From BOG-994 sp049514215 (GTDB lineage: Bacteria > Pseudomonadota > Gammaproteobacteria > Burkholderiales > Burkholderiaceae_D): 64,000 bases of DNA. Where the stretch lies: the NCBI GenBank assembly GCA_049514215.1, contig JBEKVI010000017.1, positions 41,662 to 105,661 of the forward strand, given 5' to 3'. The notes beneath the pieces were generated by a model. That model saw nothing but the letters and a program-made list of their open reading frames with translations. It was not told the origin of the DNA and made no database searches. Position numbers and translations under genes: made by a program. This document shows positions 1 to 8,211 of the stretch, one piece after another; within the stretch, counting starts at the first letter, position 1, and each line of letters begins with the position of its first letter.

Positions 1-744
1 TTTCTTCCGGCGAGTGCTTACGCGCTTGCCGCCGCGCGGCATATGTACGAATTCGGGACGACGCGGGAACAGCTTGCCGAAGTCGCCGTAGCGGCGCGGA
101 AATGGGCGCTCTTGAATCCGGTCGCCTGGGAGAAGAAACCGCTCACGATCGGGGAAGTTCTGACCTCGAAGATGATCAGCTTCCCACTGACGGTACGCGA
201 CTGCTGCTTGGTCACCGATGGCGGCGGCGCGATCGTGGTGACTTCGCCCGAGCGTGCCCGCAGCCTCAGAAAAGCGCCGGTTTATGTCCTGGGCAGCGCG
301 CACCACACGACCCACGCGAGCATCTCTGCAATGCCGGATCTGGTTCAGACAGCCGCAAAGTATTCGGGAGAGAAAGCGTTCGCCATGGCGGGACTGCGGC
401 CCGAGGACATGGACGTCGTCGAGATTTATGACGCGTTTACGATCAATACGATCCTCTTTCTTGAGGATCTCGGATTTTGCAAAAAAGGAGAGGGTGGGGA
501 CTTTGTGAGCGGCGGCCGGATCGCACCTGGCGGGAGCTTGCCCGTGAACACCAACGGCGGAGGGCTCTCGTATTGCCACCCGGGCATGTATGGCTTGTTC
601 CTGCTCATCGAAGCAGTCCGGCAGTTGCGGGGGGAATGCGCAGACCGTCAGGTAGCGGGGGCAAGCACCGCAGTCGCCCACGGCAATGGTGGTGTCCTGT
701 CGTCGCAAAGTACCGTCATTCTGGGCACCGCTGGCGCCGTCTAG
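1..744 (+). CDS. Thiolase-family protein (SCP-x type), 5' truncated by window edge
   Basis: The reading frame is open from the first base, so the N-terminal half lies outside the window. The visible part is the C-terminal thiolase half. A motif near residue 180 of the visible frame, NTNGGGLSYCHPGM, matches the NTxGGxxSxxHPG signature of SCP-x-like thiolases. The last block, VAHGNGGVLSSQS, replaces the catalytic CxG loop of classical degradative thiolases by HGNGG, as is usual in the lipid-transfer/SCP-x subgroup. The likely role is acyl-CoA or sterol-side-chain type thiolysis. The exact substrate cannot be read here. No DUF35 OB-fold partner gene follows; the next gene is on the other strand. 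Confidence 0.85.
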   Translation, partial: FLPASAYALAAARHMYEFGTTREQLAEVAVAARKWALLNPVAWEKKPLTIGEVLTSKMISFPLTVRDCCLVTDGGGAIVVTSPERARSLRKAPVYVLGSAHHTTHASISAMPDLVQTAAKYSGEKAFAMAGLRPEDMDVVEIYDAFTINTILFLEDLGFCKKGEGGDFVSGGRIAPGGSLPVNTNGGGLSYCHPGMYGLFLLIEAVRQLRGECADRQVAGASTAVAHGNGGVLSSQSTVILGTAGAV

Positions 745-750
745 GGGCGA

Positions 751-769
751 TGATCCGCGAGGCGGATCA
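751..769 (+). terminator. Hairpin just after the thiolase gene
   Basis: TGATCCGC (751-758) pairs with GCGGATCA (762-769) around a 3-base GAG loop, starting 7 bases after the stop codon. The 8-bp stem is perfect. No T-run follows, so intrinsic termination is only possible, not clear. Confidence 0.35.
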
Positions 770-871
770 GTCCTGAATCCGGCGCCGCATGTCCGGCCGA
801 AGTTGGCGTATCCGTGCGCTCCCCTCTCCTCTTCGATGTGCGCCCAGAGCGCCGAGCAAACGGTTCCAAAG

Positions 872-1477
872 CTAAGGCTCGATCAATCCTCCGGCGGCGG
901 CCTTCACCGCAGCCTGGATGCGCGAGGACACATTGAGCTTGACCCGCGCATTGTCAATATGAAAATCGACCGTGCGCTTGCTAAGACCCAGGATCGAGGC
1001 GATCTCATCGGAGGTCTTGCCGCGCGCCGACCACGTTAACGCCTCGATCTCGCGCTGCGTGAGGTCCACTCGATGCGTCCAGACGTCGATGCGCGCAACC
1101 CGAGCAAGTCGCGCATTGATGATGCTCTCGAGCAGATCGAAATCGATCGGCTTTGTCACGTAGTCATCGGCGCCCAGGCGCCGTCCCTGTAGCTCGGTGT
1201 CACGATCGGTCAGGGCGGTGAGGAACACAAAAGGCATGTTCGCGAAACTCGGGGCAATGGCCGAGAGCGCCTCGAGCACTTGAAAGCCCGACATTCCGGG
1301 CATGTTGATGTCGCACAAGACCAGATCGGGATGAACTCTCAAGATCGCCGCCAAGCCATCCGTGCCATTTTCGGCGACTTCGACCTCGAATCCCCTCTCC
1401 ACGAGATCCTCCGCCACCAGCACCCCAGTCTCGTGACTGTCTTCAATGTAGAGGATCTTCTTGCGCTGTTGGGCCAT
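872..1477 (-). CDS. Two-component response regulator, REC plus LuxR-type HTH
   Basis: This 201-residue protein has an N-terminal receiver domain (about 6-122). It shows the acidic pair in IEDS, phospho-acceptor Asp56 in LVLCDINMPG and Lys109 in DDYVTKP. A C-terminal LuxR/FixJ helix-turn-helix (about 138-197) contains LTQREIEALTWSARGKTSDE and ILGLSKRTVDFHIDN. The ATG at 1477 gives a normal REC start; a longer frame to 1651 would run into the divergent kinase gene and adds no domain. The gene is divergent from the histidine kinase at 1637, so the two probably form one signalling pair. The signal sensed is unknown. Confidence 0.9.
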   Translation of the reverse strand: MAQQRKKILYIEDSHETGVLVAEDLVERGFEVEVAENGTDGLAAILRVHPDLVLCDINMPGMSGFQVLEALSAIAPSFANMPFVFLTALTDRDTELQGRRLGADDYVTKPIDFDLLESIINARLARVARIDVWTHRVDLTQREIEALTWSARGKTSDEIASILGLSKRTVDFHIDNARVKLNVSSRIQAAVKAAAGGLIEP

Positions 1478-1636
1478 AGCTTTGTCTCGAGCAATGGGGA
1501 GAATCGCAGGCTGCAGATGTAACCGGTCCGAAGGTTCTATTTTGCCAGAGCTCGCTGCGCCCGGCTTGGCTCTTCGGCACGCAGAGGGCCAGAAACTCGG
1601 TAGTATTCTGCGATCCAGCCTGTTCAAGCGGTCACC

Positions 1637-3202
1637 ATGAAACAGCGCCACTCCATTCGCGTCCGACTCTCCCTTGCGTTCATGCTGCTGGGAATGCTCG
1701 TGGTGATCCTGGGGCTTTTCAGCGTTTGGTGGCTAAGTGACGTGAACGCGGCATCGGTGGAGATTCGTGACCGCTGGCTACAGAGCTCACGGCTTCTTGG
1801 GGATCTGAATAACTATACGTCCGACTACCGGGCTGGGGAAGCCAGTCATCTCCTTGCGACCCAGCCCACCGACATCGACGCGAGCGACATCGAACTATTC
1901 ACGCTCCTGCGATCGATCAATCTGGCTTGGCAAAGTTACGAGGAACTGCCGCACGATGCCGAAGAAGAACGCCTCTGGAAGCGCTTTGCAAGCCAGTGGC
2001 AAGGCTATCTCGCCGTAGCCAAACGCGTCATCGACCTCTCCGGTCGGGGCCACAAGACCGAAGGTACGGCTCTCTATCAGCACGAATCACGCATCGCCTA
2101 CGACGCCGCCAGCGACACCCTGGGCCAGCTAACCGATCTCACGACGGATCGCGCGGGCGCAGCGAGTAACCGTGCCGCGACCACTTTTCGCCTCGCAGAA
2201 ATCCTGATCTTCGGCGCCATCGCCGTCGCGGTCGTTTCGGTGCTTAGCGTGATGATCCACATCACGCGATCGGTCTCTGAGCCGATCTTGGAACTCACCG
2301 ACCGAATGCACAAACTCGCGGCCAATCACACCAACATCGAAATTTCCGATACCGACCGCAGCGATGAGATTGGCGAGATGGCGAGGGCGGTCGTGGTTTT
2401 TAGAAACAATGCGATCGAGCTTGCGCACAGCCAGCGCGGCCTGGAACAGCAGGCCTCCATGCTCGCCGAAAAGCTCGAGCACGAACGCCAGCTCACGAAC
2501 CTGCAGCGTAATTTCGTTTCAATGGCGTCGCACGAATTCCGCACGCCGTTGACTATCATCGACGGCCAGGCTCAACGCATGATCAAAATCGGTGATCGCC
2601 TGCGGCCCGAGGAGCTCTCCGATCGCGCCGGGAAAATTCGCGCCGCGGTGCGGCGCATGACCGATCTATTGGAGTCCCTCATCAACTCGTCGCGTCTGCT
2701 GGATGCAGGCGAAGGACTGTATTTTCATCCCTCGGAGTTTAGCCTCGCGTCGCTCTTAAGAGAGGTCTGCCAGATGCACCGCGAGATGTCCGCGGATGCG
2801 TGGATCGTAGAGCACATCGGAAATCTCCCGACGATTAGCGTCGGAGACACGAAACTTCTGTATCAGGCATTTAGCAACCTCGTCTCGAACGCCATCAAGT
2901 ACTCCCCAAACGGGCGACCGGTGCAGGTGTTTGCTGCCGAAGACGAAGAACGCGTGGTCATCACGGTGAGTGACGAGGGTCTGGGGATTCCCATGAGTGA
3001 CCTGCCGCACGTGTTCCAGAGGTACTACCGGGGCAGCAACGTTCAGGGTTTCGGCGGCACCGGGATCGGCCTTTATCTGGTGCAGACGGTGGCCACGTTG
3101 CACGGCGGAAACGTCTCAGTCGAAAGCCGGGAAGGACGCGGCTCGCGGTTTATTTTCTCGCTTCCACTTAAAGCAGAATTGGTGGCGGCCACGGCGCTTT
3201 GA
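1637..3202 (+). CDS. Membrane sensor histidine kinase (4-helix sensor, HAMP, HisKA, HATPase)
   Basis: This 521-residue kinase has TM1 at about 13-35, a periplasmic helical sensor of about 150 residues, TM2 at about 185-208 and a HAMP domain at about 209-262. The H-box FVSMASHEFRTPLT has the phospho-accepting His at 299. The ATP-binding domain shows the N-box (FSNLVSNAIKYS), G1 (DEGLGIP) and G2 (GGTGIGLYLVQ). All catalytic motifs are intact. It lies head-to-head with the LuxR-type response regulator, the expected cognate. The periplasmic region resembles a four-helix-bundle (MCP-like) sensor and gives no clue to the ligand. Confidence 0.92.
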   Translation: MKQRHSIRVRLSLAFMLLGMLVVILGLFSVWWLSDVNAASVEIRDRWLQSSRLLGDLNNYTSDYRAGEASHLLATQPTDIDASDIELFTLLRSINLAWQSYEELPHDAEEERLWKRFASQWQGYLAVAKRVIDLSGRGHKTEGTALYQHESRIAYDAASDTLGQLTDLTTDRAGAASNRAATTFRLAEILIFGAIAVAVVSVLSVMIHITRSVSEPILELTDRMHKLAANHTNIEISDTDRSDEIGEMARAVVVFRNNAIELAHSQRGLEQQASMLAEKLEHERQLTNLQRNFVSMASHEFRTPLTIIDGQAQRMIKIGDRLRPEELSDRAGKIRAAVRRMTDLLESLINSSRLLDAGEGLYFHPSEFSLASLLREVCQMHREMSADAWIVEHIGNLPTISVGDTKLLYQAFSNLVSNAIKYSPNGRPVQVFAAEDEERVVITVSDEGLGIPMSDLPHVFQRYYRGSNVQGFGGTGIGLYLVQTVATLHGGNVSVESREGRGSRFIFSLPLKAELVAATAL

Positions 3203-3233
3203 GTCCGCGCGCGTTCTGAGTACCACAGCGAGG

Positions 3234-3262
3234 TTGATTTATTTGCTTTAGGCAACTATATT
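3234..3262 (+). promoter_or_regulatory. Sigma-70 promoter of the MarR-GNAT gene
   Basis: TTGATT (3234-3239) and TATATT (3257-3262) are separated by exactly 17 bases, 35 bases upstream of the ATG at 3297. The -10 box matches consensus at five of six positions. It sits inside the AGGCAAC/GTTGCCT operator, which implies autoregulation. Confidence 0.65.
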
Positions 3263-3277
3263 GTTGCCTCAGGCAAC
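3250..3277. promoter_or_regulatory. Candidate MarR operator: three AGGCAAC/GTTGCCT half-sites
   Basis: AGGCAAC (3250-3256), GTTGCCT (3263-3269) and AGGCAAC (3271-3277) form two overlapping inverted repeats with 7-bp arms, spaced 6 and 1 bases. The array covers the -10 box and the start region. It lies directly before a MarR-family gene, so it is most likely that protein's own operator. Confidence 0.65.
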
Positions 3278-3296
3278 GATATCCCGATATTCGCGG

Positions 3297-4217
3297 ATGA
3301 TGACTCAAGGGATCGAGGAACGGGCCAAGGCCGTTCGGCACTTCAATCGCTTTTATACCCGTCAGGTTGGACTGCTCCAGGAGCACCTCCTCGATAGTGA
3401 ATTTTCATTGACCGAGGCACGCATTCTCTATGAGCTCGCCCACCGTCAAAGCGCAAAGGCGTCTGACCTGGTCGAGCTCCTGGGACTGAATCCCGGGTAT
3501 CTTAGCCGGGTCATTTCCGGATTCGAGAAAAGCGGGTTTCTCCAGAAGACGAGATCGACCGCCGACGCGCGGGTTCTCGAACTCCAACTCACCGCCAAGG
3601 GTCTGGCCTGCTTTGAACGCCTGGACATGGCTTCGCAAATCGAGGTTCGAGGCATGCTTGAGAAGCTAGACCCGGCTCAGCAGCAGGAACTGCTCGATGC
3701 CATGCAAAGGGTCGAAGCGCTCCTGCGCCACGAGCATCCGCCGTGCGTTCTTCGCGCGCCGATCCCGGGCGACATGGGGTGGATCATCCACCGTCACGGC
3801 TCGCTCTACTTCCAGGAATATGGCTGGAATGCCGAGTTCGAGGCGCTTGTGGCCGAGATCGTGGTCAAGTTCGTTCGCGAATTCGATCCTGCTCGAGAAC
3901 GCTGCTGGGTGGCCGATCAAGCCGGGAACATCGTCGGGTCCGTGTTCCTGGTCCGACACGACCAAACCACGGCCAAACTTCGCCTTCTCTACGTGGAGCC
4001 GCGCGCCCGCGGCTTGGGGATCGGCCGGCAGCTGGTCGAGGAGTGCCTGCGTTTTGCCCGCGAAGCTGGCTACAAACGAATGATCCTGTGGACCAATTCG
4101 ATCCTCAGCTCCGCGCGCCACATCTATGTGAAAGCGAACTTCCAGAAAATTGCCGAGGAGCCTCACCACAGCTTCGGCAAGGATTTGGTGGGAGAGACCT
4201 GGACGCGGGATCTGTAG
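3297..4217 (+). CDS. MarR-type regulator fused to GNAT acetyltransferase
   Basis: This 306-residue fusion has an N-terminal MarR winged helix (about 20-140; SLTEARILYELAHRQS, then the recognition helix region LNPGYLSRVISGFEKSGFL). The GNAT domain (about 160-306) has the acetyl-CoA loop RARGLGIGRQLVEE preceded by LRLLYVEP. Proteins of this architecture occur widely in proteobacteria, and the acetylated substrate is generally unknown. The tandem ATGs at 3297/3300 are chosen because an upstream TTG at 3261 would start inside the promoter and operator. The gene stands alone and probably represses itself. Confidence 0.88.
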   Translation: MMTQGIEERAKAVRHFNRFYTRQVGLLQEHLLDSEFSLTEARILYELAHRQSAKASDLVELLGLNPGYLSRVISGFEKSGFLQKTRSTADARVLELQLTAKGLACFERLDMASQIEVRGMLEKLDPAQQQELLDAMQRVEALLRHEHPPCVLRAPIPGDMGWIIHRHGSLYFQEYGWNAEFEALVAEIVVKFVREFDPARERCWVADQAGNIVGSVFLVRHDQTTAKLRLLYVEPRARGLGIGRQLVEECLRFAREAGYKRMILWTNSILSSARHIYVKANFQKIAEEPHHSFGKDLVGETWTRDL

Positions 4218-4270
4218 GAATTGCTGAACACCGCGTCCGGTGTGCCGTGGCATCCGGATGATCGCAGCAA

Positions 4271-4286
4271 GCCACGAATGCGTGGC
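4271..4286. terminator. Small hairpin between converging genes
   Basis: GCCACG (4271-4276) pairs with CGTGGC (4281-4286) around AATG, in the 90-base gap between two convergent genes. There is no T-run, so this is only a possible bidirectional terminator. Confidence 0.25.
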
Positions 4287-4307
4287 CCCGTTCCTGCCTG
4301 TCCCGGA

Positions 4308-5267
4308 TCAGTCCAGAGCACGGCCTCCCCTCTGAAGGATTTCCGCGAAGCTTCGCGCGTTTCGCTGGCCCTGGTCCTCGTAGTTGTTGTTAAAGACGAC
4401 GTGCGTTTGATCGGACGCAGCCGCCAGTGCCCTGACCTGTGCGGCAAGCCCTTCGAGCTCCTGATCGGAGTAGTTGTAGTTAAAGCGCCCCGTCGAGGAT
4501 TCCGAGCCCGAGAGATTCCAGGTGTCGGCGTTACGTCCGTGCAGTCGAACGATCGACAGACGCGGGTGCGTGGTCGCCCACACCGCCCGCACGGTGTTCT
4601 CAAACCCCTGCGGCTCGTCGACCACCGTGTTCACGAGCCCGGCCTGTCGGAGAAAACTCAAGGTGGATTCGGTGTGGGCCTCGGTAAACCAGGATTGGTG
4701 GCGAAATTCCACCGATACCAGGACCTCCGACAGGCGGGTCCGACATTGCTCAAGGTGGGCACGCACCGCGTCTGAATAGCGGCACCAGGGGGCGAACTGA
4801 AAATGCACGGCTCCGAGTTTGCCTGCCGCACGCAGTGGCTCAATGCCTTCCCGAAAATAGCGCCAGAGATCGTCCTGCATCGACTCGGGGACGTCCTTGT
4901 AATAGACATTCTTGCGCACACGCCCGGCCAGGACGGCGCGCATGGGACCGGGAAAGGCCTCGAGCGGCGTTTGATGACCGGTAAAGAGACGGAAGGCCTT
5001 GATGTTGAATTTGAAACGTTCAGGACTGCGCTTGACCCAGAGCTCCGAGTTGCGCTGACTCGGCAGTCCGTAATAGCTGGAGTTGACTTCGACGAGCGGG
5101 AACACCGAGGCATAAAAGGCGAGCCGTGCTTCAGCGCTGGTGCATCCCTTGGGATAGAACCGTCCACACTGGACGAGCGTGGGATCCGTCCAGGAAGCGG
5201 TCCCCACGAGGATACGATCGGAATCGAAACGTGAAGTGCGCCCTGCGTTGGGCGTGAAAAGATCCAT
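4308..5267 (-). CDS. DUF72 (YecE-like) TIM-barrel protein
   Basis: This 319-residue protein matches the DUF72/YecE family. The N-terminal motif is ILVGTASWTDPTL, then FYASVFPLVEVNSSYYGLPS, a mid-protein FQFAPWC, the conserved VEFRHQSW and a C-terminal VVFNNNYEDQGQRNA block, a hallmark of the family. The length is near the family norm. The biochemical function is not established; a TIM-barrel fold is known from family structures. No signal peptide is present, so it is cytoplasmic. It is monocistronic, converging with the MarR-GNAT gene. Confidence 0.88.
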   Translation of the reverse strand: MDLFTPNAGRTSRFDSDRILVGTASWTDPTLVQCGRFYPKGCTSAEARLAFYASVFPLVEVNSSYYGLPSQRNSELWVKRSPERFKFNIKAFRLFTGHQTPLEAFPGPMRAVLAGRVRKNVYYKDVPESMQDDLWRYFREGIEPLRAAGKLGAVHFQFAPWCRYSDAVRAHLEQCRTRLSEVLVSVEFRHQSWFTEAHTESTLSFLRQAGLVNTVVDEPQGFENTVRAVWATTHPRLSIVRLHGRNADTWNLSGSESSTGRFNYNYSDQELEGLAAQVRALAAASDQTHVVFNNNYEDQGQRNARSFAEILQRGGRALD

Positions 5268-5362
5268 AAACGGGCGATTCTAAGGCACAGACCGCATCGG
5301 CCCGCGCGCTCGGCGGCCCGTGTCGCCAGCATTCCGGCCATGCGAAGACGACGGCCCCCTCC

Positions 5363-6121
5363 TTAACCGGATGTCGGGCGAGTCGGCCGGAGAGTCCGGT
5401 CGAAGAGCGCAAAAAGACGCTCCCAGTGCCGCTCGGCCGCATCCTTGTTGTACGCGGCGCGCCCGGGAAATGCGAAGCCGTGTTCTACCCCACGGTAAAG
5501 CTCGACTTCGGCGACGATCCCGTCCTTCTCGAGAGCAGCACGGAGCGGCTCGATCAGCTCGCTCGGAGCATAATGATCAAACTCAGCCCACGCAAAGTAG
5601 AGTTCGGCGTGCGCGCGCTCGACAACGAGGTGAGGACTGTCGTTTTTCTCGGTCACCAGACGCGTGCCATAGACGGATGCCGCCGCCGCGATTCGATCGG
5701 GATGCCGAGCAGCCGCATGAACTGCGAATTGTCCACTCATGCAATAGCCGACACAACCGTAGGGCCCCTCGGATGCCGCCCGATCCGACCGCACGTGCTC
5801 GATCAAGGAATCAAGATCATCCATGACCATGGATATGGACAGCTTCTCCATGAGTCCCATCATTTTCTGACGTACGGGAGCGTTTGCTTCCCCAGCGAAT
5901 GGACCGAGCTCCTTGACGTTCCATCGATAGTAGAGGTTCGGCAGGCAGACGTAGTAGCCCACCGAAGCGAGCCGACGCACCATGTCCCGCAGTTCCTCCC
6001 GGATGCCGGGTGCGTCCATGAAAAAAAAGACAACCGGATAGGGACCCCCGCGCTCGGGGCAACAGACGAAGGTCTCAACGCGCCCCGCGGCGGTCGCGAC
6101 CTCGATTTCGTGTTCAATCAT
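5363..6121 (-). CDS. Dienelactone hydrolase family protein
   Basis: This 252-residue alpha/beta hydrolase has nucleophile Cys127 in YGCVGYCMSGQ (the GxCxxG elbow typical of dienelactone hydrolases), a likely acid Asp182 in FDHYAP and His214 in GVEHGFAFPG. The ATG at 6121 is preceded by AGGAG about nine bases upstream. A longer frame to 6253 would overlap the next gene and adds no domain. Family members hydrolyse dienelactone in chloroaromatic degradation, but many genomic homologues have other ester or lactone substrates. There is no aromatic-degradation cluster here, so the substrate is open. Confidence 0.88.
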   Translation of the reverse strand: MIEHEIEVATAAGRVETFVCCPERGGPYPVVFFFMDAPGIREELRDMVRRLASVGYYVCLPNLYYRWNVKELGPFAGEANAPVRQKMMGLMEKLSISMVMDDLDSLIEHVRSDRAASEGPYGCVGYCMSGQFAVHAAARHPDRIAAAASVYGTRLVTEKNDSPHLVVERAHAELYFAWAEFDHYAPSELIEPLRAALEKDGIVAEVELYRGVEHGFAFPGRAAYNKDAAERHWERLFALFDRTLRPTRPTSG

Positions 6122-6233
6122 GCTGGGTTGCTCCTGTGATTCGCAAGACCTGAACGCCGTCTCAAGTGTACCTTGGACATCGGGCCGCCGAGTCAAGCCT
6201 TGCGAGCCTTGAACGGGCAGATGTGACGAGCGA

Positions 6234-6782
6234 TCACACGGGAGGGCCCTCAACCTCGCTTAGCTCCTTGTAGAAATAAGTGGTGTCGCACGGTGCACCA
6301 GTGGGCCACAAGGCGTAGCCGGGAATAACGCCAACCCGCCTCCATCCAAGCCGCGTGTAGAGCCGCTCGGCGGTGCCGCCGGTGACCGTATCGAGTACCA
6401 GCAGGGTTCGGCCGGTCTTGCGAGCGGCGTCTTCGGCTGCGAGCATCAGGGCCGCGGCAATTCCGCGGCGCCGGGCGCGTCGGTGGACCAACATCTTTGC
6501 CACATCGGCACGGTGCGGCTGATTCTCCGGCAAGTCCGTTATGACCTGGACCGTGCCCAGCACCTGACCGCTTGAGTCTTCGGCGACCAGAAGATGGCGT
6601 TCGCCCCGGCCGACCGACGCGATGACGCGCTCCCAGAATCCGATCGCTTTCTCACGCGGCAGCGGCCACATGAAGCTGACTGAAGCCCCTCCTTCGACGC
6701 AGTCGATAAGAACCTCGGCCAGCCCGGCAACCAGGCCGGGCTCTACCCCGGCGGCGCGAATGCGAACGTCGCTCTGATTCAT
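6234..6782 (-). CDS. GNAT-family N-acetyltransferase
   Basis: This 182-residue protein has the GNAT core. GTVQVITDLP forms the beta-4 strand, KMLVHRRARRRGIAAALM holds the acetyl-CoA-binding RxxGIA loop, and AERLYTRLGWRRVGVIPGYA is the C-terminal signature. Its start overlaps the stop of the XRE-cupin regulator by four bases (ATGA, 6779-6782), so the two are co-translated and the regulator probably controls its level. The acceptor substrate cannot be deduced. Confidence 0.85.
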   Translation of the reverse strand: MNQSDVRIRAAGVEPGLVAGLAEVLIDCVEGGASVSFMWPLPREKAIGFWERVIASVGRGERHLLVAEDSSGQVLGTVQVITDLPENQPHRADVAKMLVHRRARRRGIAAALMLAAEDAARKTGRTLLVLDTVTGGTAERLYTRLGWRRVGVIPGYALWPTGAPCDTTYFYKELSEVEGPPV

Positions 6783-7384
6783 GGTGTACGCCTCGATGGG
6801 AGAACTTCGGCACTGATGACAACGACATAACGCGCGGTTTCAGACGTCGGGTTCCAGTAGACGATGGGCTGCTCGAGAAGCATCGCGAGGCAGTCGCCCG
6901 TCCGCAGCCGATAATCCGCATCACCTAAGGTCAGATGAATCTGACCCGCGAGGACCCAGACCTGCTGATGCACGTGCGGCTCGCGCGACCCGGTTTCATA
7001 CGCGACCCGGGCACCCGGCGGAAACTCGACCTCGACGATCTGGATCGGCGAGGGCCAGCCGGCGGGTGACACGTTGCGGCGCACATAACCCGAACCCGGA
7101 TCACGCCATTGGGGTTGCTCCTCGAGGCGAGCCAGAGGACCGGGACAATCTCGATCCGCCGCGGGAACATCGAAAAGACGTGCCAGCGGAACACCCAGTC
7201 CGAAAGCCAGGCGTTCCAGCACAACCGCGGTCGGACTGGCCTGGCCGCGCTCGATGAGCGAAATCATGGAACGGCTTACGCCGCTTTTCGTGGCGAGCGC
7301 GTCCAGGGACAGGTTTTGATCGGCCCGAAGGTTGTGTGCCGTCTCGCCAATGCGCCGGTTGATGCTTGAAGTTCCGTTATCCAT
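6779..7384 (-). CDS. XRE-family regulator with C-terminal cupin
   Basis: This protein of about 201 residues has an N-terminal Xre helix-turn-helix (LSLDALATKSGVSRSMISLI) and a C-terminal cupin (EPHVHQQVWVLAGQIHLTLG, then the DCLAML turn). The architecture is common in regulators of amino-acid or stress genes in which the cupin senses a small ligand. Start choice is uncertain: in-frame ATGs lie at 7396, 7390 and 7384, and none has a good ribosome site. I chose 7384 because the upstream ones sit inside a nested palindrome likely to be its operator. The gene is translationally coupled to the GNAT gene. Confidence 0.82.
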   Translation of the reverse strand: MDNGTSSINRRIGETAHNLRADQNLSLDALATKSGVSRSMISLIERGQASPTAVVLERLAFGLGVPLARLFDVPAADRDCPGPLARLEEQPQWRDPGSGYVRRNVSPAGWPSPIQIVEVEFPPGARVAYETGSREPHVHQQVWVLAGQIHLTLGDADYRLRTGDCLAMLLEQPIVYWNPTSETARYVVVISAEVLPSRRTP

Positions 7385-7414
7385 TATCATGGACATGATG
7401 TCCAGGTTAATGGA
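7380..7414. promoter_or_regulatory. Nested palindrome at the XRE-cupin start, likely operator
   Basis: Outer arms TCCATTA (7380-7386) and TAATGGA (7408-7414) enclose inner arms GGACAT (7391-7396) and ATGTCC (7398-7403) around a single G. A minus-strand TTGACA box occupies 7419-7424. With a weak CATCAT -10 at 7395-7400 (18-base spacing) the promoter would be buried in the palindrome, consistent with autorepression. Confidence 0.5.
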
Positions 7415-7510
7415 TGCTTGTCAAGCCTTCGCCCGTTCTTTCAGATCTTATGGGGACGATCCGGAAACGCTTCGTCTCGCGTGCTCAGACAAGGCACGCC
7501 TTTATGGGGG

Positions 7511-7801
7511 CTAGAGCAGAGCGTAAGCGCGGCTAACGTCGAGCGGATGGTCGATCAGCTTTTGGACTTTCTCAAGAAAAAGGCGGGTGTGCGGCTGTTC
7601 TGCGTGCCGATTGAACGCGGCCTCGTCGACCCAGCGCGAATAGACAAAGAACTGTCTGGAATCCTTGGTCGAACGCAAAACGTCCTGCTCGATGCAGCCC
7701 GGTTCCGCGCGTGTAGGGATCCGGACCTCCCGCAGGGCTAAAGCGACGCCCTCCTCCTCCCCTTCCTTTGCATGGAAGCGTCCAAAGACAACCAAAACCA
7801 T
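7511..7801 (-). CDS. Antibiotic biosynthesis monooxygenase (ABM) domain protein
   Basis: This 96-residue protein is a typical single ABM domain of the dimeric ferredoxin-like fold. It begins VLVVFGRFHAKEGEEEGV, has a central TRAEPGCIEQDVLRS and then FFVYSRWVDEAAFNRHAEQP, the conserved W-x-D-x-x-A-F-x-x-H pattern of this family. The start at 7801 has GGGAG upstream at a good distance; the longer frame to 7954 is not supported. Homologues act on quinones, heme or small aromatics, or have no known function. Confidence 0.85.
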   Translation of the reverse strand: MVLVVFGRFHAKEGEEEGVALALREVRIPTRAEPGCIEQDVLRSTKDSRQFFVYSRWVDEAAFNRHAEQPHTRLFLEKVQKLIDHPLDVSRAYALL

Positions 7802-8211
7802 ATTTGTCGTTCTCCCTAATGAGGCTTCCCGTGAAAAAACGGATACGGCGATGAGAGAGATTTTCGTGAGAAGGCGCGCGGAGATCAAGCGCCCGCCACG
7901 CGTGGGCGTAGGCAAAGCGGGCCTCGCCCGCGGGGAGGAGCCGGGTTGATGCATTGGGACTAACCGTCAGCCGCCGAATACCCAGAAGACGGACTAGCGC
8001 CGCTTGCGAAATCGGCTTATAAAGAGGCAGGTCCATGCGGGCAAAAAGAACACCGCGCTCGGACACTGCGCCCCACTTTTCATCGAGGATTTGCGTAGTG
8101 CCGCGGGTAAGACCTTCGCAAGATTCGAGCGTCCTGAAACAGGGGCGCACCTCCTATCCAACCGTCCGCCCGACACAATCGGGAACGGGAACCAAGCGGA
8201 GCCCACAACCC
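7802..8211. other. 410-bp divergent intergenic region
   Basis: This lies between the ABM gene (minus) and the hypothetical gene at 8212 (plus), so it should hold both promoters. I see no convincing -35/-10 pair. The minus frame over 7860-8080 reads as plausible protein, but it has no recognisable family and runs out of frame with the ABM gene. It may be a gene remnant. Confidence 0.3.

Noticed and set aside
5426..6139. A 237-residue plus-strand open frame
   Set aside because: It is antisense to the dienelactone hydrolase, which has its Cys/Asp/His triad.
7802..8150. A readable minus-strand frame that could be a gene remnant
   Set aside because: It has no family match I recognise and no ribosome site. 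I mention it only in the intergenic entry.
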